A DNA stretch of 11,760 bases from SIG672 sp045535095 (GTDB lineage Bacteria > Bacillota > Clostridia > Oscillospirales > CAG-272). Each line of letters begins with the position of its first letter. The first letter of the stretch is position 1. The translations under genes were made by a program, and so were the position numbers. Below are positions 1-6,528 of this stretch, in pieces. Location of the stretch: NCBI GenBank assembly GCA_045535095.1, contig JAZSKY010000019.1, positions 1-11,760 of the forward strand, written 5' to 3'. The notes beneath the pieces were generated by a model. The model searched no databases and had not been told where the DNA came from. It saw only the letters and a list, made by a program, of their open reading frames with translations.

Positions 1-181
1 GGTAGCGAAGCGGCGCGAGGGGAGTGAATGACACCACAGTGTGGTGTCAGAGCCCGAGCGTGACCGAGCTGCGGCGAGACGGTGTCGCGTTAGCGACGGA
101 TGAGGTGAACCCTGTTGACGATAATTTGCGAACCTACAAGCCTTCTCCAGCGGAGAAGGTGGCACGTAGTGACGGATGAGG
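1..181. repeat. GC-rich intergenic hairpin repeats, two related copies
   Basis: There is no convincing coding sequence here. A perfect 10-bp inverted repeat with a one-base centre lies at 29-38/40-49. A 5-bp hairpin is at 84-88/93-97 and an 8-bp hairpin (CCTTCTCC/GGAGAAGG, 3-base loop) at 141-148/152-159. Two segments, 81-105 and 158-181, share the pattern GGTG-x-C-x-CGT-TAG-x-GACGGATGAGG, so this is two diverged copies of one repeat type. Such hairpin repeats are common between genes in Clostridia assemblies; that is my recollection and was not searched. Function is unknown. Confidence 0.6.
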
Positions 182-187
182 AGATCG

Positions 188-237
188 AAAAAACCTATCC
201 GTCGGCTCCGTCGCTCCCCAAAAGTGGGAGGTTTTTT
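188..237. terminator. possible terminator-like hairpin
   Basis: Complementary 9-base arms at 188-196 and 229-237 (A6CCT / AGGT6) enclose a smaller hairpin, CTCCC 214-218 with GGGAG 226-230, which is followed on the plus strand by six T. It could end a transcript entering from the left edge, but the inner stem is only 5 bp, so the call is tentative. Confidence 0.4.
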
Positions 238-267
238 GCGCAAAACCAATTTTTTTATCCCTTGGGG

Positions 268-296
268 TTTACAAAATGGAAATGTTGTGCTATAAT
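268..296 (+). promoter_or_regulatory. sigma-A promoter with extended -10
   Basis: A -35 box TTTACA at 268-273, a 17-bp spacer, a TG at 288-289 and a perfect TATAAT at 291-296 form a near-consensus promoter. The predicted start is about 303, which is exactly where the outer helix of the downstream RNA begins. It drives the structured leader and, by read-through, the lipoprotein gene at 543. Confidence 0.8.
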
Positions 297-302
297 GAGT
301 AT

Positions 303-517
303 GCCAAACAAAAACAAATAATGATATTGTGGGTGAACTCTCTATTTTTATAGGGGGATTTTTGCCTATACCTATTTTGCGATGGAAGTTGAATTTGGTA
401 AAAACGCAAATCCGCAACCATCGTGGAGAGTTATACCCATATCGTTGTTTTTGTTTGGCGACAATTGGAGTTTGCGTTTTTCGGTGCGCTGACTTCGGTT
501 GGCGCACTTTTTATTTT
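303..517 (+). ncRNA. structured leader RNA or small RNA ending in an intrinsic terminator
   Basis: From the predicted +1, 303-317 pairs perfectly (15 bp) with 445-459. Inside, 331-334 pairs with 435-438 and 336-342 with 426-432. Two hairpins follow: 349-354/365-370 (6 bp) and 380-385/418-423 (6 bp). Bases 400-413 in the loop of the second hairpin are complementary to 467-481 (14 bp, one bulged G470), which would form a pseudoknot crossing the outer helices. The RNA ends with the terminator at 484-517. I do not recognise the consensus of a riboswitch class, T-box, 6S, SRP, tmRNA or RNase P RNA in it. It may be a riboswitch-like leader or a stand-alone RNA. The pairings are read directly from the sequence; function is unknown. 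Confidence 0.6.
484..517 (+). terminator. intrinsic terminator in the leader, UUCG tetraloop
   Basis: The stem 484-493/498-507 has 10 bp, two of them G-U, closed by a C(UUCG)G tetraloop and followed by TTTTTATTTT. It ends only 9 bases before the ribosome site of the lipoprotein gene, so it would stop most transcripts from the 268-296 promoter before that gene. Confidence 0.75.
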
Positions 518-542
518 GTGAAACAGAAGGAGGTGTTGAAAA

Positions 543-908
543 ATGAAAACCAAAGTAGCATCAATTCTAGCAATAATCTTGGTTGCAATATTTGTACTTG
601 CTTCGTGCTCTGATAAACCCACTTTCGAGGACGCAGCCAAAAAGTTGCAAGACGAGATAACGGGGTGGGGTTCACTGTCGTACGAAATAACCGAGGTGAA
701 TTTAACCAAAACACTGATAATAACCTTTGATGCAGATGCGTATGGCTCTAATGCGATCGGTATGGCGATTGGGTTTGTTGACTCGGTTGCTGAGGATTAT
801 TCGGCACGTGCAACTGAATTATTTAGCGACATAGATGACTGTTGTGTAATAGTTGCGGGCGTGGCAAATGGCAAGGTTATACATAAGGAAGTTCTTTTTA
901 GCAACTAA
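543..908 (+). CDS. small predicted lipoprotein of unknown function
   Basis: This encodes 121 residues. The start is supported by AAGGAGG at 527-533, 9 bases before the ATG. The N-terminus has two lysines, a hydrophobic stretch (residues 5-20) and a lipobox L-A-S-C with Cys22 as the expected lipidated residue, so the mature ~100-residue protein should be anchored on the outer face of the membrane. The mature part is acidic, with a CysCys pair near residues 99-100, and I do not recognise a family. It has no promoter of its own that I can see. Expression should depend on read-through of the leader terminator. It is followed by a strong terminator and converges with the carbamoyltransferase gene. 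It is certainly gene-like from start signals and lipobox, but the function is open. Confidence 0.75.
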   Translation: MKTKVASILAIILVAIFVLASCSDKPTFEDAAKKLQDEITGWGSLSYEITEVNLTKTLIITFDADAYGSNAIGMAIGFVDSVAEDYSARATELFSDIDDCCVIVAGVANGKVIHKEVLFSN

Positions 909-932
909 AGTGTAATTATATCACCGAAACAC

Positions 933-962
933 AAAAAACGCAGACCTTCGTCTGCGTTTTTT
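933..962. terminator. bidirectional intrinsic terminator
   Basis: A perfect 13-bp stem, 933-945/950-962, with a CTTC loop has six A on the left and six T on the right, so it works in both directions. It lies between the lipoprotein gene and the converging carbamoyltransferase gene and closes both transcripts. Confidence 0.9.
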
Positions 963-975
963 CATTTTCCTTTTC

Positions 976-1959
976 TCACAGCGTTGCCGCCATAACCGCC
1001 TTGATGGTGTGCATACGGTTTTCGGCTTCGTCGAACACGATCGACTGCTCGCTCTCGAACACCTCGTCGGTGACCTCCATGCAGTCAAGTCCGAATTTTT
1101 CATTGATCTGCTTTCCGATTCCCGTTCCGAGATCGTGGAACGCGGGGAGGCAGTGCATAAAGCGGCACTTTTCTCCTGCGTTATCCATAAGAGCCTTGGT
1201 TACTCGATAGGGAGTGAGATCGTCGATTCTCTCCTGCCATACGCTGTCCGCTTCGCCCATAGATACCCAAACGTCGGTGTAGATTACGTCCGCGCCCTTG
1301 GTTGCAGTCATCGGATCCTCGATGAACTCGAGCGTTGCGCCCGTCTCTGCGGCGATTTTCTCGCACTCTGCAACGAGCTCTGCGTTCGGGAAATACTTTT
1401 TAGGCGCGCACGCAACGAAGTGCATACCCATCTTCGCGCATCCTACCATGAGCGAGTTGCCCATATTGTATCTCGCGTCGCCCATATAAACGAGCTTTTT
1501 GCCCGTAAGTCCGCCGCAATGCTCCTTGATCGTAAGGAAATCTGCGAGGATCTGCGTGGGGTGGAATTCGTTTGTGAGTCCGTTCCAGACGGGGCAGGAC
1601 GAGTACTTTGCGAGGTCCTCGACTATCTCCTGACCGAATCCGCGGTACTCGATTCCGTCGTACATACGGGAAAGCACTCTTGCGGTGTCCGCAATGCTCT
1701 CCTTCTTGCCGATCTGCGATCCGCTCGGATCAAGGTAGGTGACGCCCATTCCGAGGTCGTGAGCGGCAACCTCGAACGCGCATCTCGTGCGCGTGCTCGT
1801 TTTTTCAAATATGAGGGCGATGTTCTTGCCCTCGCACATCTTGTGTGCAATTCCTGCCTTTTTCTTTGCCTTAAACTCTGCGGCGAGATCTATAAGGTAG
1901 GAAATTTCTTCACTTGTAAAGTCAAGAAGCTTCAAAAAATCTCTGTTCTTTAAATTCAT
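976..1959 (-). CDS. argF: ornithine carbamoyltransferase
   Basis: This 327-residue protein transfers the carbamoyl group from carbamoyl phosphate to ornithine, giving citrulline, in the cytoplasm. The carbamoyl-phosphate motif S-T-R-T-R is at residues 55-59 and HPTQ at 133-136. The ornithine-loop motif D-V-W-V-S-M-G-E is at 229-236 and the catalytic H-C-L-P at 269-272. The full length matches the usual ~330 residues and the C-terminus closely resembles enteric ArgI/ArgF. The ATG at 1959 is chosen because AAAGGA lies 7 bases upstream; an in-frame ATG 33 bases further upstream falls inside a hairpin and lacks support. It lies 132 bp after the transporter ATPase gene. The same fold serves anabolic ArgF and catabolic ArcB. 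ArgG in the same block favours biosynthesis, but no arcA or arcC is visible to decide. Confidence 0.93.
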   Translation of the reverse strand: MNLKNRDFLKLLDFTSEEISYLIDLAAEFKAKKKAGIAHKMCEGKNIALIFEKTSTRTRCAFEVAAHDLGMGVTYLDPSGSQIGKKESIADTARVLSRMYDGIEYRGFGQEIVEDLAKYSSCPVWNGLTNEFHPTQILADFLTIKEHCGGLTGKKLVYMGDARYNMGNSLMVGCAKMGMHFVACAPKKYFPNAELVAECEKIAAETGATLEFIEDPMTATKGADVIYTDVWVSMGEADSVWQERIDDLTPYRVTKALMDNAGEKCRFMHCLPAFHDLGTGIGKQINEKFGLDCMEVTDEVFESEQSIVFDEAENRMHTIKAVMAATL

Positions 1960-1973
1960 ATTTTTGTCCTTTC

Positions 1974-2090
1974 TTGAAAACCCTTTTTGCAAAAAGGGTT
2001 TTCAAACTTCCCCCAAAACCTTTACTAAACCCCTTTTAAGTAAAGTTTTTGAAAGGGTTTGGGAAAACTTTTTCCAAAAAGTTTTCCCAA
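1974..2090. repeat. hairpin-rich intergenic element between ATPase gene and argF
   Basis: A perfect 32-bp palindrome (arms 1974-1989/1990-2005) and a second hairpin of 15-bp arms with a CC loop (2059-2073/2076-2090) flank a middle part with an imperfect stem, including CTTTAC/GTAAAG. The right hairpin starts one base after the ATPase stop codon. The left palindrome ends one base before the argF ribosome site. This resembles a miniature repeat or a terminator-like pair. I found no clear promoter for argF in it, so argF is probably expressed by read-through. Confidence 0.65.
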
Positions 2091-2091
2091 G

Positions 2092-2841
2092 TTATAACAC
2101 TTTTGCCAAAAACGAGCGCAGACGCTCGCACTTGGGGTTGCCGAAGAGCTCGGCAGGCTCGCCTTCCTCGGCGATAACACCCTCGTCAAGGAATATAACG
2201 CGATTGGAAACCTCGCGCGCAAATCCCATTTCGTGAGTTACGACTACCATAGTCATACCCTCGGTGGCAAGCTCCTTCATAACGTCGAGAACCTCGCCGA
2301 CCATTTCGGGGTCGAGAGCGGAGGTCGGCTCGTCAAAGAGCATTACCTCAGGCTCCATACAGAGCGCGCGAACGATAGCAACTCTCTGCTTCTGACCGCC
2401 CGAGAGCTGATTCGGATAGGAGTCCGCTCTGTCCGCAAGACCAACTCGGGAGAGAAGGGAGAGAGCCTTTGCCTCTGCCTCCTCCTTGGGCACTTTTTTG
2501 AGCATCATAGGAGCGAGGGTGAGATTTTTAAGCACGGTAAGGTGAGGGAAGAGGTTAAACTGCTGGAAAACCATTCCCATTTTCTGACGGTGGAGGTTGA
2601 GATCGACCTTGGAGCTTGTAAGATCCTCGTTTTCAAAGAAAATGCTTCCGCCACTCGGCTCTTCAAGAAGATTGAGACAGCGCAGGAAGGTCGATTTTCC
2701 CGATCCCGATGCGCCGATGACGCACACAACGTCACCTTTATATATGTCAATATCGATTCCCTTTAAAACTTCGTTCTTGTCGAAATTCTTTTTGAGACCC
2801 TTGACGCTGATTATCGTGTTCTGCGAGATATTATTTTCCAT
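2092..2841 (-). CDS. polar amino-acid ABC transporter ATP-binding protein
   Basis: This 249-residue protein is a complete GlnQ/ArtP/HisP-type ATPase that powers uptake from the inner face of the membrane. Walker A (G-A-S-G-S-G-K-S-T) is at 43-51, the Q-loop V-F-Q-Q at 91-94 and the signature L-S-G-G-Q-K-Q-R at 146-153. Walker B and catalytic Glu (V-M-L-F-D-E) are at 166-171, with the H-loop His203. The start codon overlaps the end of the permease gene by 11 bases, and AAGGAGG lies 13 bases upstream inside that gene, so the two are translationally linked. With the binding protein and permease just upstream it makes a whole importer. The substrate cannot be read from the ATPase; context points to arginine, ornithine, citrulline or a related amino acid. 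Confidence 0.93.
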   Translation of the reverse strand: MENNISQNTIISVKGLKKNFDKNEVLKGIDIDIYKGDVVCVIGASGSGKSTFLRCLNLLEEPSGGSIFFENEDLTSSKVDLNLHRQKMGMVFQQFNLFPHLTVLKNLTLAPMMLKKVPKEEAEAKALSLLSRVGLADRADSYPNQLSGGQKQRVAIVRALCMEPEVMLFDEPTSALDPEMVGEVLDVMKELATEGMTMVVVTHEMGFAREVSNRVIFLDEGVIAEEGEPAELFGNPKCERLRSFLAKVL

Positions 2842-4213
2842 CGCTTCTGCGCAGCCTCCTTTCGAAAACAGAGAGAAGTTTAGTCATTCCCACAACGAGA
2901 ATGAGGTAGATAAGTGCCGACAAAATGAGGGGGTTGAAGGCATCGTACGTGTTGTTTCTTACAAGGTTTGCACCTCTTGTGAGGTCAACTACCGCAACGT
3001 AACCTGCAACCGACGTCTCCTTGAGAAGAGCGATGCACTCGTTACCGATAGCGGGAAGAATGTTCTTTATTGCCTGCGGGAAGATGATCTTCGCCATCGC
3101 CTGACCCTTGGAGAGTCCGAGCGAGCGAGCCGCCTCCATCTGCCCCTTGTCAACTGCGTTGATACCGCTTCGGATAAGCTCTGCCATATAAGCGCCCGAG
3201 TTGATACCGAATGCGATTATCGCAACTAAAACGCCGTCCGCACTGACCATAACGACAAAGAAGAAGATAAGCAGAAGCACGGTGATCGGGATTCCGCGAA
3301 TTACCGTCGTGTAGAGGTCGCAGATGAAGTTTATTATTGCAAGCGAGCGGTTTCCTTCGGAAAAATACTTTCCGATAGCGATTATCGTACCGAGTACAAC
3401 GCCGATAACGAGCGAGCAAAGGGTGATGATAAGCGTGTTTTTAAGACCGTTTAATATGTAATTATAGTTCTGACCTTCAATAAAGGTGTGGTAGAGACGG
3501 TTGTGCCAGAGCTGCTTCGTAGCGCAGCGCAGACCGTCCTTCGTTCCGATGAATACTACCTTGCCGTTTGTCCGGCAGAAGTAGTCCTCGCCGTACTCCT
3601 CGGCAAGATAGCTGTATTTTTCCTTGATCTTCTCAACGCCGTTTTCGGTGAGACAGTGGAAGACAACGATCTTGTCGCCCTCCTTTTCTGCCTTGATCAC
3701 CGAGCGCAGACGCGAGCTGTCCGCGTCAACTATCTTGGCAAGAAGCTCGTCGTCTATCTGCTGAGCGAGCTTTCCGACAGTTTTAAAGAGAGGAGTCGTG
3801 CCGTCTGCGTTTTTATCGGCAAATACGGTGATTTCGCTGTTTCCGTCGGTCACGGCTACGTCTGCCTCGCCGCTAAGAAGAGCGGCCTTGACGTCGCTTG
3901 CGGTGGAAAACTCAACGATAGTGTATCCTGCCGCCTCGCAGAGAGTCTTTGCGGCGCTTGCCTTCTGTACGGCAACCGTTTTTCCCGCAAGTTCTTCGAC
4001 CGAGGATATCTCGCTGTCCGCCTTTACGATGACAGACTGCTTTGCAGTGAAATCGTCCTTTTCAATAACGGCGGTTTCGTAAAAATTGAATTTGAGGTTT
4101 ACCTGTGTTGCCTTTGATCCGGGAAATTCCTCGGCTTTGCCGCACGACGTCAGCGAAAAGCAGAGAGAAAGAAGGGTAAGAGCAACAAGGAAAAGCGCAA
4201 AAAGTTTTTTCAT
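2831..4213 (-). CDS. amino-acid ABC permease with fused partial substrate-binding domain
   Basis: This 460-residue protein has a lipoprotein signal (L-T-S-C, Cys24), an extracytoplasmic region to about residue 245, and a HisM/GlnP-type permease at about 250-450. The permease has several membrane segments and the ATPase-contact EAA loop (E-A-A-R-S-L-G, from residue 360). The extracytoplasmic part aligns only with the second lobe of a type-II amino-acid binding protein (V-I-V-K-A-D-S near 61-67, G-K-T-V-A-V near 77, D-V-A-V-T-D at 118-123). The whole first lobe, including the ligand-gripping Arg region, is absent. The ATG at 4213 has AGGAG 5 bases upstream; an in-frame TTG further upstream is less likely. 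Binding-protein/permease fusions are known in Bacillota; the missing lobe is the odd part. Confidence 0.88.
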   Translation of the reverse strand: MKKLFALFLVALTLLSLCFSLTSCGKAEEFPGSKATQVNLKFNFYETAVIEKDDFTAKQSVIVKADSEISSVEELAGKTVAVQKASAAKTLCEAAGYTIVEFSTASDVKAALLSGEADVAVTDGNSEITVFADKNADGTTPLFKTVGKLAQQIDDELLAKIVDADSSRLRSVIKAEKEGDKIVVFHCLTENGVEKIKEKYSYLAEEYGEDYFCRTNGKVVFIGTKDGLRCATKQLWHNRLYHTFIEGQNYNYILNGLKNTLIITLCSLVIGVVLGTIIAIGKYFSEGNRSLAIINFICDLYTTVIRGIPITVLLLIFFFVVMVSADGVLVAIIAFGINSGAYMAELIRSGINAVDKGQMEAARSLGLSKGQAMAKIIFPQAIKNILPAIGNECIALLKETSVAGYVAVVDLTRGANLVRNNTYDAFNPLILSALIYLILVVGMTKLLSVFERRLRRSDGK

Positions 4214-4236
4214 AGTTTCTCCTATAATCAAAAGAT

Positions 4237-4261
4237 AAGGGGTGCTTTATCAGCACCCCTT
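4237..4261 (-). promoter_or_regulatory. stem-loop between binding-protein and permease genes
   Basis: A perfect 10-bp stem (4237-4246/4252-4261) with a 5-base loop sits in the 63-bp gap after the binding-protein stop codon. It lacks a strong U-tract on the minus strand. Hairpins here often protect the binding-protein mRNA end or partly terminate transcription, giving more binding protein than permease; that role is inferred. Confidence 0.6.
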
Positions 4262-4276
4262 AACTTACACTTTACG

Positions 4277-5050
4277 TTAGTTCTGGGCGGGAGCGGTATA
4301 GGGAGCCTCGTACTTCGCAAATATTCCTGCGATAGTACCGTCAGCCATGAGCTCTGCGAGAACCTCGTTGATCTCATCTACGAGAGCCTCGTCCTTGAAG
4401 TTGAACGCGAATGCGTAGGGCTCGATGGTCATGTGCTCGCCGAGGATCTTGACCGAGCTGTCGCCCTTGCACATTTCAGCAGCGGTGAGGTCGTCAACAA
4501 CCCAAGCGTCAACCTTGCCGGAGGTAAGAGCGAGCTTTGCGTCAGCGTTTGCCTCGTAGCTGTCAACTACGTAGCCCTCGCCGAGACAGAAGTCTTCAGC
4601 GGTGGTACCCGACTGAACCGAGATGGTCTTGCCGGTGAGGTCTGCCTTGGTAGCGATAGCGCTGTCCGCCTTAACTACGATGCACTGAGCAGCGAGGCAG
4701 TAAGCGTCGGTGAAGAGAACGCTCTCTTCGCGGTCGGGAGTTACCGAGATACCGGACATACCGCACATATACTTGCCGGTTTCAACGCCGGGGATAACCG
4801 AGTCGAACGCGATCTGCTCGATAACGAGCTCGTATCCGAGCTTTTCGCAGATGAGTTCCATGATTTCTACTTCAATTCCAACAACCTTGCCGTTTTCGAG
4901 GTTCTCGAAGGGAGGGAAGTCGGGGGAGGTTGCTACTACGAGCTTGGGCTTTACGGTTTCGCCGCCGTCTTCAACGGTTTCGTCCTTGCATCCTACGAAT
5001 GTACATGCGAGCATAAGAACTGCGAGAATGAGTGCTATAATCTTTTTCAT
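4277..5050 (-). CDS. amino-acid ABC transporter substrate-binding lipoprotein
   Basis: This 257-residue protein captures a polar amino acid outside the cell and delivers it to the permease encoded downstream. It has a lysine-led hydrophobic signal peptide with Cys21 (F-V-G-C) as likely lipidation site; Cys16 is an alternative. The mature part is a complete bilobed type-II fold. It shows S-P-D-F-P-P-F-E at 42-49, the T-P-D-R segment whose Arg107 normally binds the ligand carboxylate, G-K-T-I-S-V-Q-S-G at 140-148, and D186/D187 where the ligand amine is usually held. AAAGGA lies 10 bases upstream of the ATG. It begins 39 bp after argG with no terminator between, so it should be co-transcribed with it. 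The exact substrate is unproven. Confidence 0.92.
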   Translation of the reverse strand: MKKIIALILAVLMLACTFVGCKDETVEDGGETVKPKLVVATSPDFPPFENLENGKVVGIEVEIMELICEKLGYELVIEQIAFDSVIPGVETGKYMCGMSGISVTPDREESVLFTDAYCLAAQCIVVKADSAIATKADLTGKTISVQSGTTAEDFCLGEGYVVDSYEANADAKLALTSGKVDAWVVDDLTAAEMCKGDSSVKILGEHMTIEPYAFAFNFKDEALVDEINEVLAELMADGTIAGIFAKYEAPYTAPAQN

Positions 5051-5089
5051 TGTTTTTGATTCCTTTCAAATCTGAATTTATATGGTAAA

Positions 5090-6322
5090 TTAGTTTTTCT
5101 TGTTGTTTTTCGCATTGACCTGCGCCTGAACCTTGATCGGGAGACCGAAGAGGTTAATGAATCCCGCGCTGTCAGCCTGATTGTAAACGTTGTCCTCGCC
5201 GAAGGTTGCGATCTCCTCGGAGTAGAGCGACCAGTCGCTCCAAACGCCTGCCTTGATTATGTTGCCCTTGTAGAGCTTGAGACGAACCTTACCGGTTACG
5301 TTCTCCTGAGTTTTGTCAACGAATGCCGAGAGAGCCTCTCTGAGGGGAGTGAACCACTGACCGTTGTAAACGAGGTCTGCAAAGGTTACTGCAAGCTCCT
5401 GCTTCTTGTGAGCGGTCATCTTGTCGAGAGTCATAGTCTCGAGATACTTGTGTGCTTCGTAGAGGATAGCTCCGCCGGGAGTCTCGTAAACGCCTCTGCA
5501 CTTCATACCAACGAGACGGTTCTCGATAATGTCGAGAAGTCCGATTCCGTTTGCGCCGCCGAGCTTATTAAGCTCAAGGATAATTTCCTTTGCGCTCATC
5601 TTCTCGCCGTTGAGAGCGACGGGAGCGCCCTTTTCAAAGTCGAGCTCGATGTAGGTGGGTTTGTCGGGAGCCTTGATGGGAGAAACGCCCATTTCAAGGA
5701 AGCCTTCCTTATCGTAAAGTGGCTCGTTTCCTGCGTCCTCGAGGTCGAGACCCTCGTGAGAGAGGTGCCAGAGGTTCTTGTCCTTGGAGTAGCTGGTCTC
5801 TCTGGTTATTTTGAGAGGAATGTTGTGTGCCTCTGCGTAGTCGATCTCTTCGTCTCTCGACTTGATGTCCCATTCTCTCCAGGGAGCGATGATGGGCATA
5901 TCGGGAGCGAACGCCTTGATAGTAAGCTCAAATCTTACCTGGTCGTTTCCTTTACCCGTGCAGCCGTGGCAGATAGCGTCTGCGCCTTCAGCGAGAGCGA
6001 TCTCTGCGATTCTCTTTGCGATAACGGGTCTTGCAAAGGAAGTGCCGAGCATATAGTCCTCGTAAAGAGCGCCTGCCTTTACGGTGGGAATGATGTAGTC
6101 GTTTACAAATTCCTCGGTGAGGTCCTCGATGTAAAGCTTGGAAGCGCCCGTTTTGAGAGCCTTCTCCTCGAGACCTTCAAGCTCGTCTGCCTGACCTACG
6201 TTACCCGAAACTGCGATGACCTCACAGTTGTTGTAGTTTTCCTTGAGCCAGGGAATGATTATCGAGGTGTCAAGTCCGCCCGAGTAAGCGAGAACGACCT
6301 TTTTGATGTTTTTCTTGTCCAT
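5090..6322 (-). CDS. argG: argininosuccinate synthase
   Basis: This 410-residue cytoplasmic enzyme joins citrulline and aspartate using ATP, the step after ornithine carbamoyltransferase in arginine synthesis. The ATP-pyrophosphatase loop A-Y-S-G-G-L-D-T-S is at 12-20. G-C-T-G-K-G-N-D-Q-V-R-F-E is at 120-132 and the Y-S-x-D-x-N-L-W segment at about 178-185. Length is normal for the family. The ATG at 6322 is chosen because CGGAGG lies 9 bases upstream and the conserved N-terminus begins right after; an upstream in-frame extension of 18 codons reaches into the promoter. It is the first gene of the five-gene minus-strand block and has its own strong promoter. Its usual partner argH is not in the window. 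Confidence 0.96.
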   Translation of the reverse strand: MDKKNIKKVVLAYSGGLDTSIIIPWLKENYNNCEVIAVSGNVGQADELEGLEEKALKTGASKLYIEDLTEEFVNDYIIPTVKAGALYEDYMLGTSFARPVIAKRIAEIALAEGADAICHGCTGKGNDQVRFELTIKAFAPDMPIIAPWREWDIKSRDEEIDYAEAHNIPLKITRETSYSKDKNLWHLSHEGLDLEDAGNEPLYDKEGFLEMGVSPIKAPDKPTYIELDFEKGAPVALNGEKMSAKEIILELNKLGGANGIGLLDIIENRLVGMKCRGVYETPGGAILYEAHKYLETMTLDKMTAHKKQELAVTFADLVYNGQWFTPLREALSAFVDKTQENVTGKVRLKLYKGNIIKAGVWSDWSLYSEEIATFGEDNVYNQADSAGFINLFGLPIKVQAQVNAKNNKKN

Positions 6323-6364
6323 GTTGTATGTCCTCCGTTGTGGGTTGTCGATGTTTATGCTATG

Positions 6365-6393
6365 ATTATAAACCAAAATGTATAAATATGCAA
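6365..6393 (-). promoter_or_regulatory. sigma-A promoter of the arg/transport block
   Basis: On the minus strand TTGCAT (6393-6388), a 17-bp spacer and a perfect TATAAT (6370-6365) predict a start near 6358, giving a ~36-base leader before argG. It is the only good promoter seen for the five genes to 976. Confidence 0.8.
6379..6392 (-). promoter_or_regulatory. candidate ARG box (ArgR/AhrC operator)
   Basis: The 14-bp imperfect palindrome TGCATATTTATACA on the minus strand fits the ARG-box frame TGnAT-4 bases-ATnCA. It overlaps the -35 box and spacer of the argG promoter, a place where bound repressor would block RNA polymerase. The match is to remembered consensus, no regulator gene is in view, and AT-rich DNA makes such matches fairly easy. 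Confidence 0.45.
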
Positions 6394-6469
6394 GAGTTTT
6401 TTTGAAATTTCTTTAATTTTGTTGATTTTTGTATTGTTGTACAGACTCATACTCTCGTTTTTGGTGACT

Positions 6470-6519
6470 TTGCACAATAAAAGGCGCTTTATTACGCAAA
6501 AGAGACGGCGTGAGCCGTC
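6470..6519. repeat. two small hairpins upstream of the argG promoter
   Basis: The first has TTGC/GCAA (6470-6473/6496-6499) and AATAAA/TTTATT (6476-6481/6488-6493). The second is GACGGC/GCCGTC (6504-6509/6514-6519) with a GTGA loop. Together with the terminator and palindrome to the right they fill the 315-bp gap between argG and the hydrolase gene. I see no gene in that gap. Confidence 0.45.
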
Positions 6520-6528
6520 CCGAATACG

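Noticed and set aside
152..181. T-box-like GGTGGCACG sequence
   Set aside because: It belongs to the GACGGATGAGG repeat, lacks the full T-box core and specifier hairpin, and no aminoacyl or amino-acid gene follows on that strand.
115..321. Open reading frame of 68 codons on the plus strand
   Set aside because: It begins inside the repeat, has no ribosome site, and runs through a terminator-like hairpin and the promoter at 268-296.
303..517. 6S RNA, SRP RNA or tmRNA identity for the leader
   Set aside because: It lacks the SRP GGAA/AGCA core, any tag-coding and CCA end of tmRNA, and the simple single-hairpin plan with a central bubble of 6S RNA; the pseudoknot does not fit these.
329..613. 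Open reading frame of 94 codons on the plus strand
   Set aside because: It crosses the structured leader, its terminator and the start of the lipoprotein gene in another frame, with no ribosome site.
1009..1953. Long plus-strand open frame opposite the carbamoyltransferase gene
   Set aside because: It is an antisense shadow of a gene with intact catalytic motifs; similar long antisense frames opposite argG, the transporter genes and the beta-propeller gene were dropped for the same reason.
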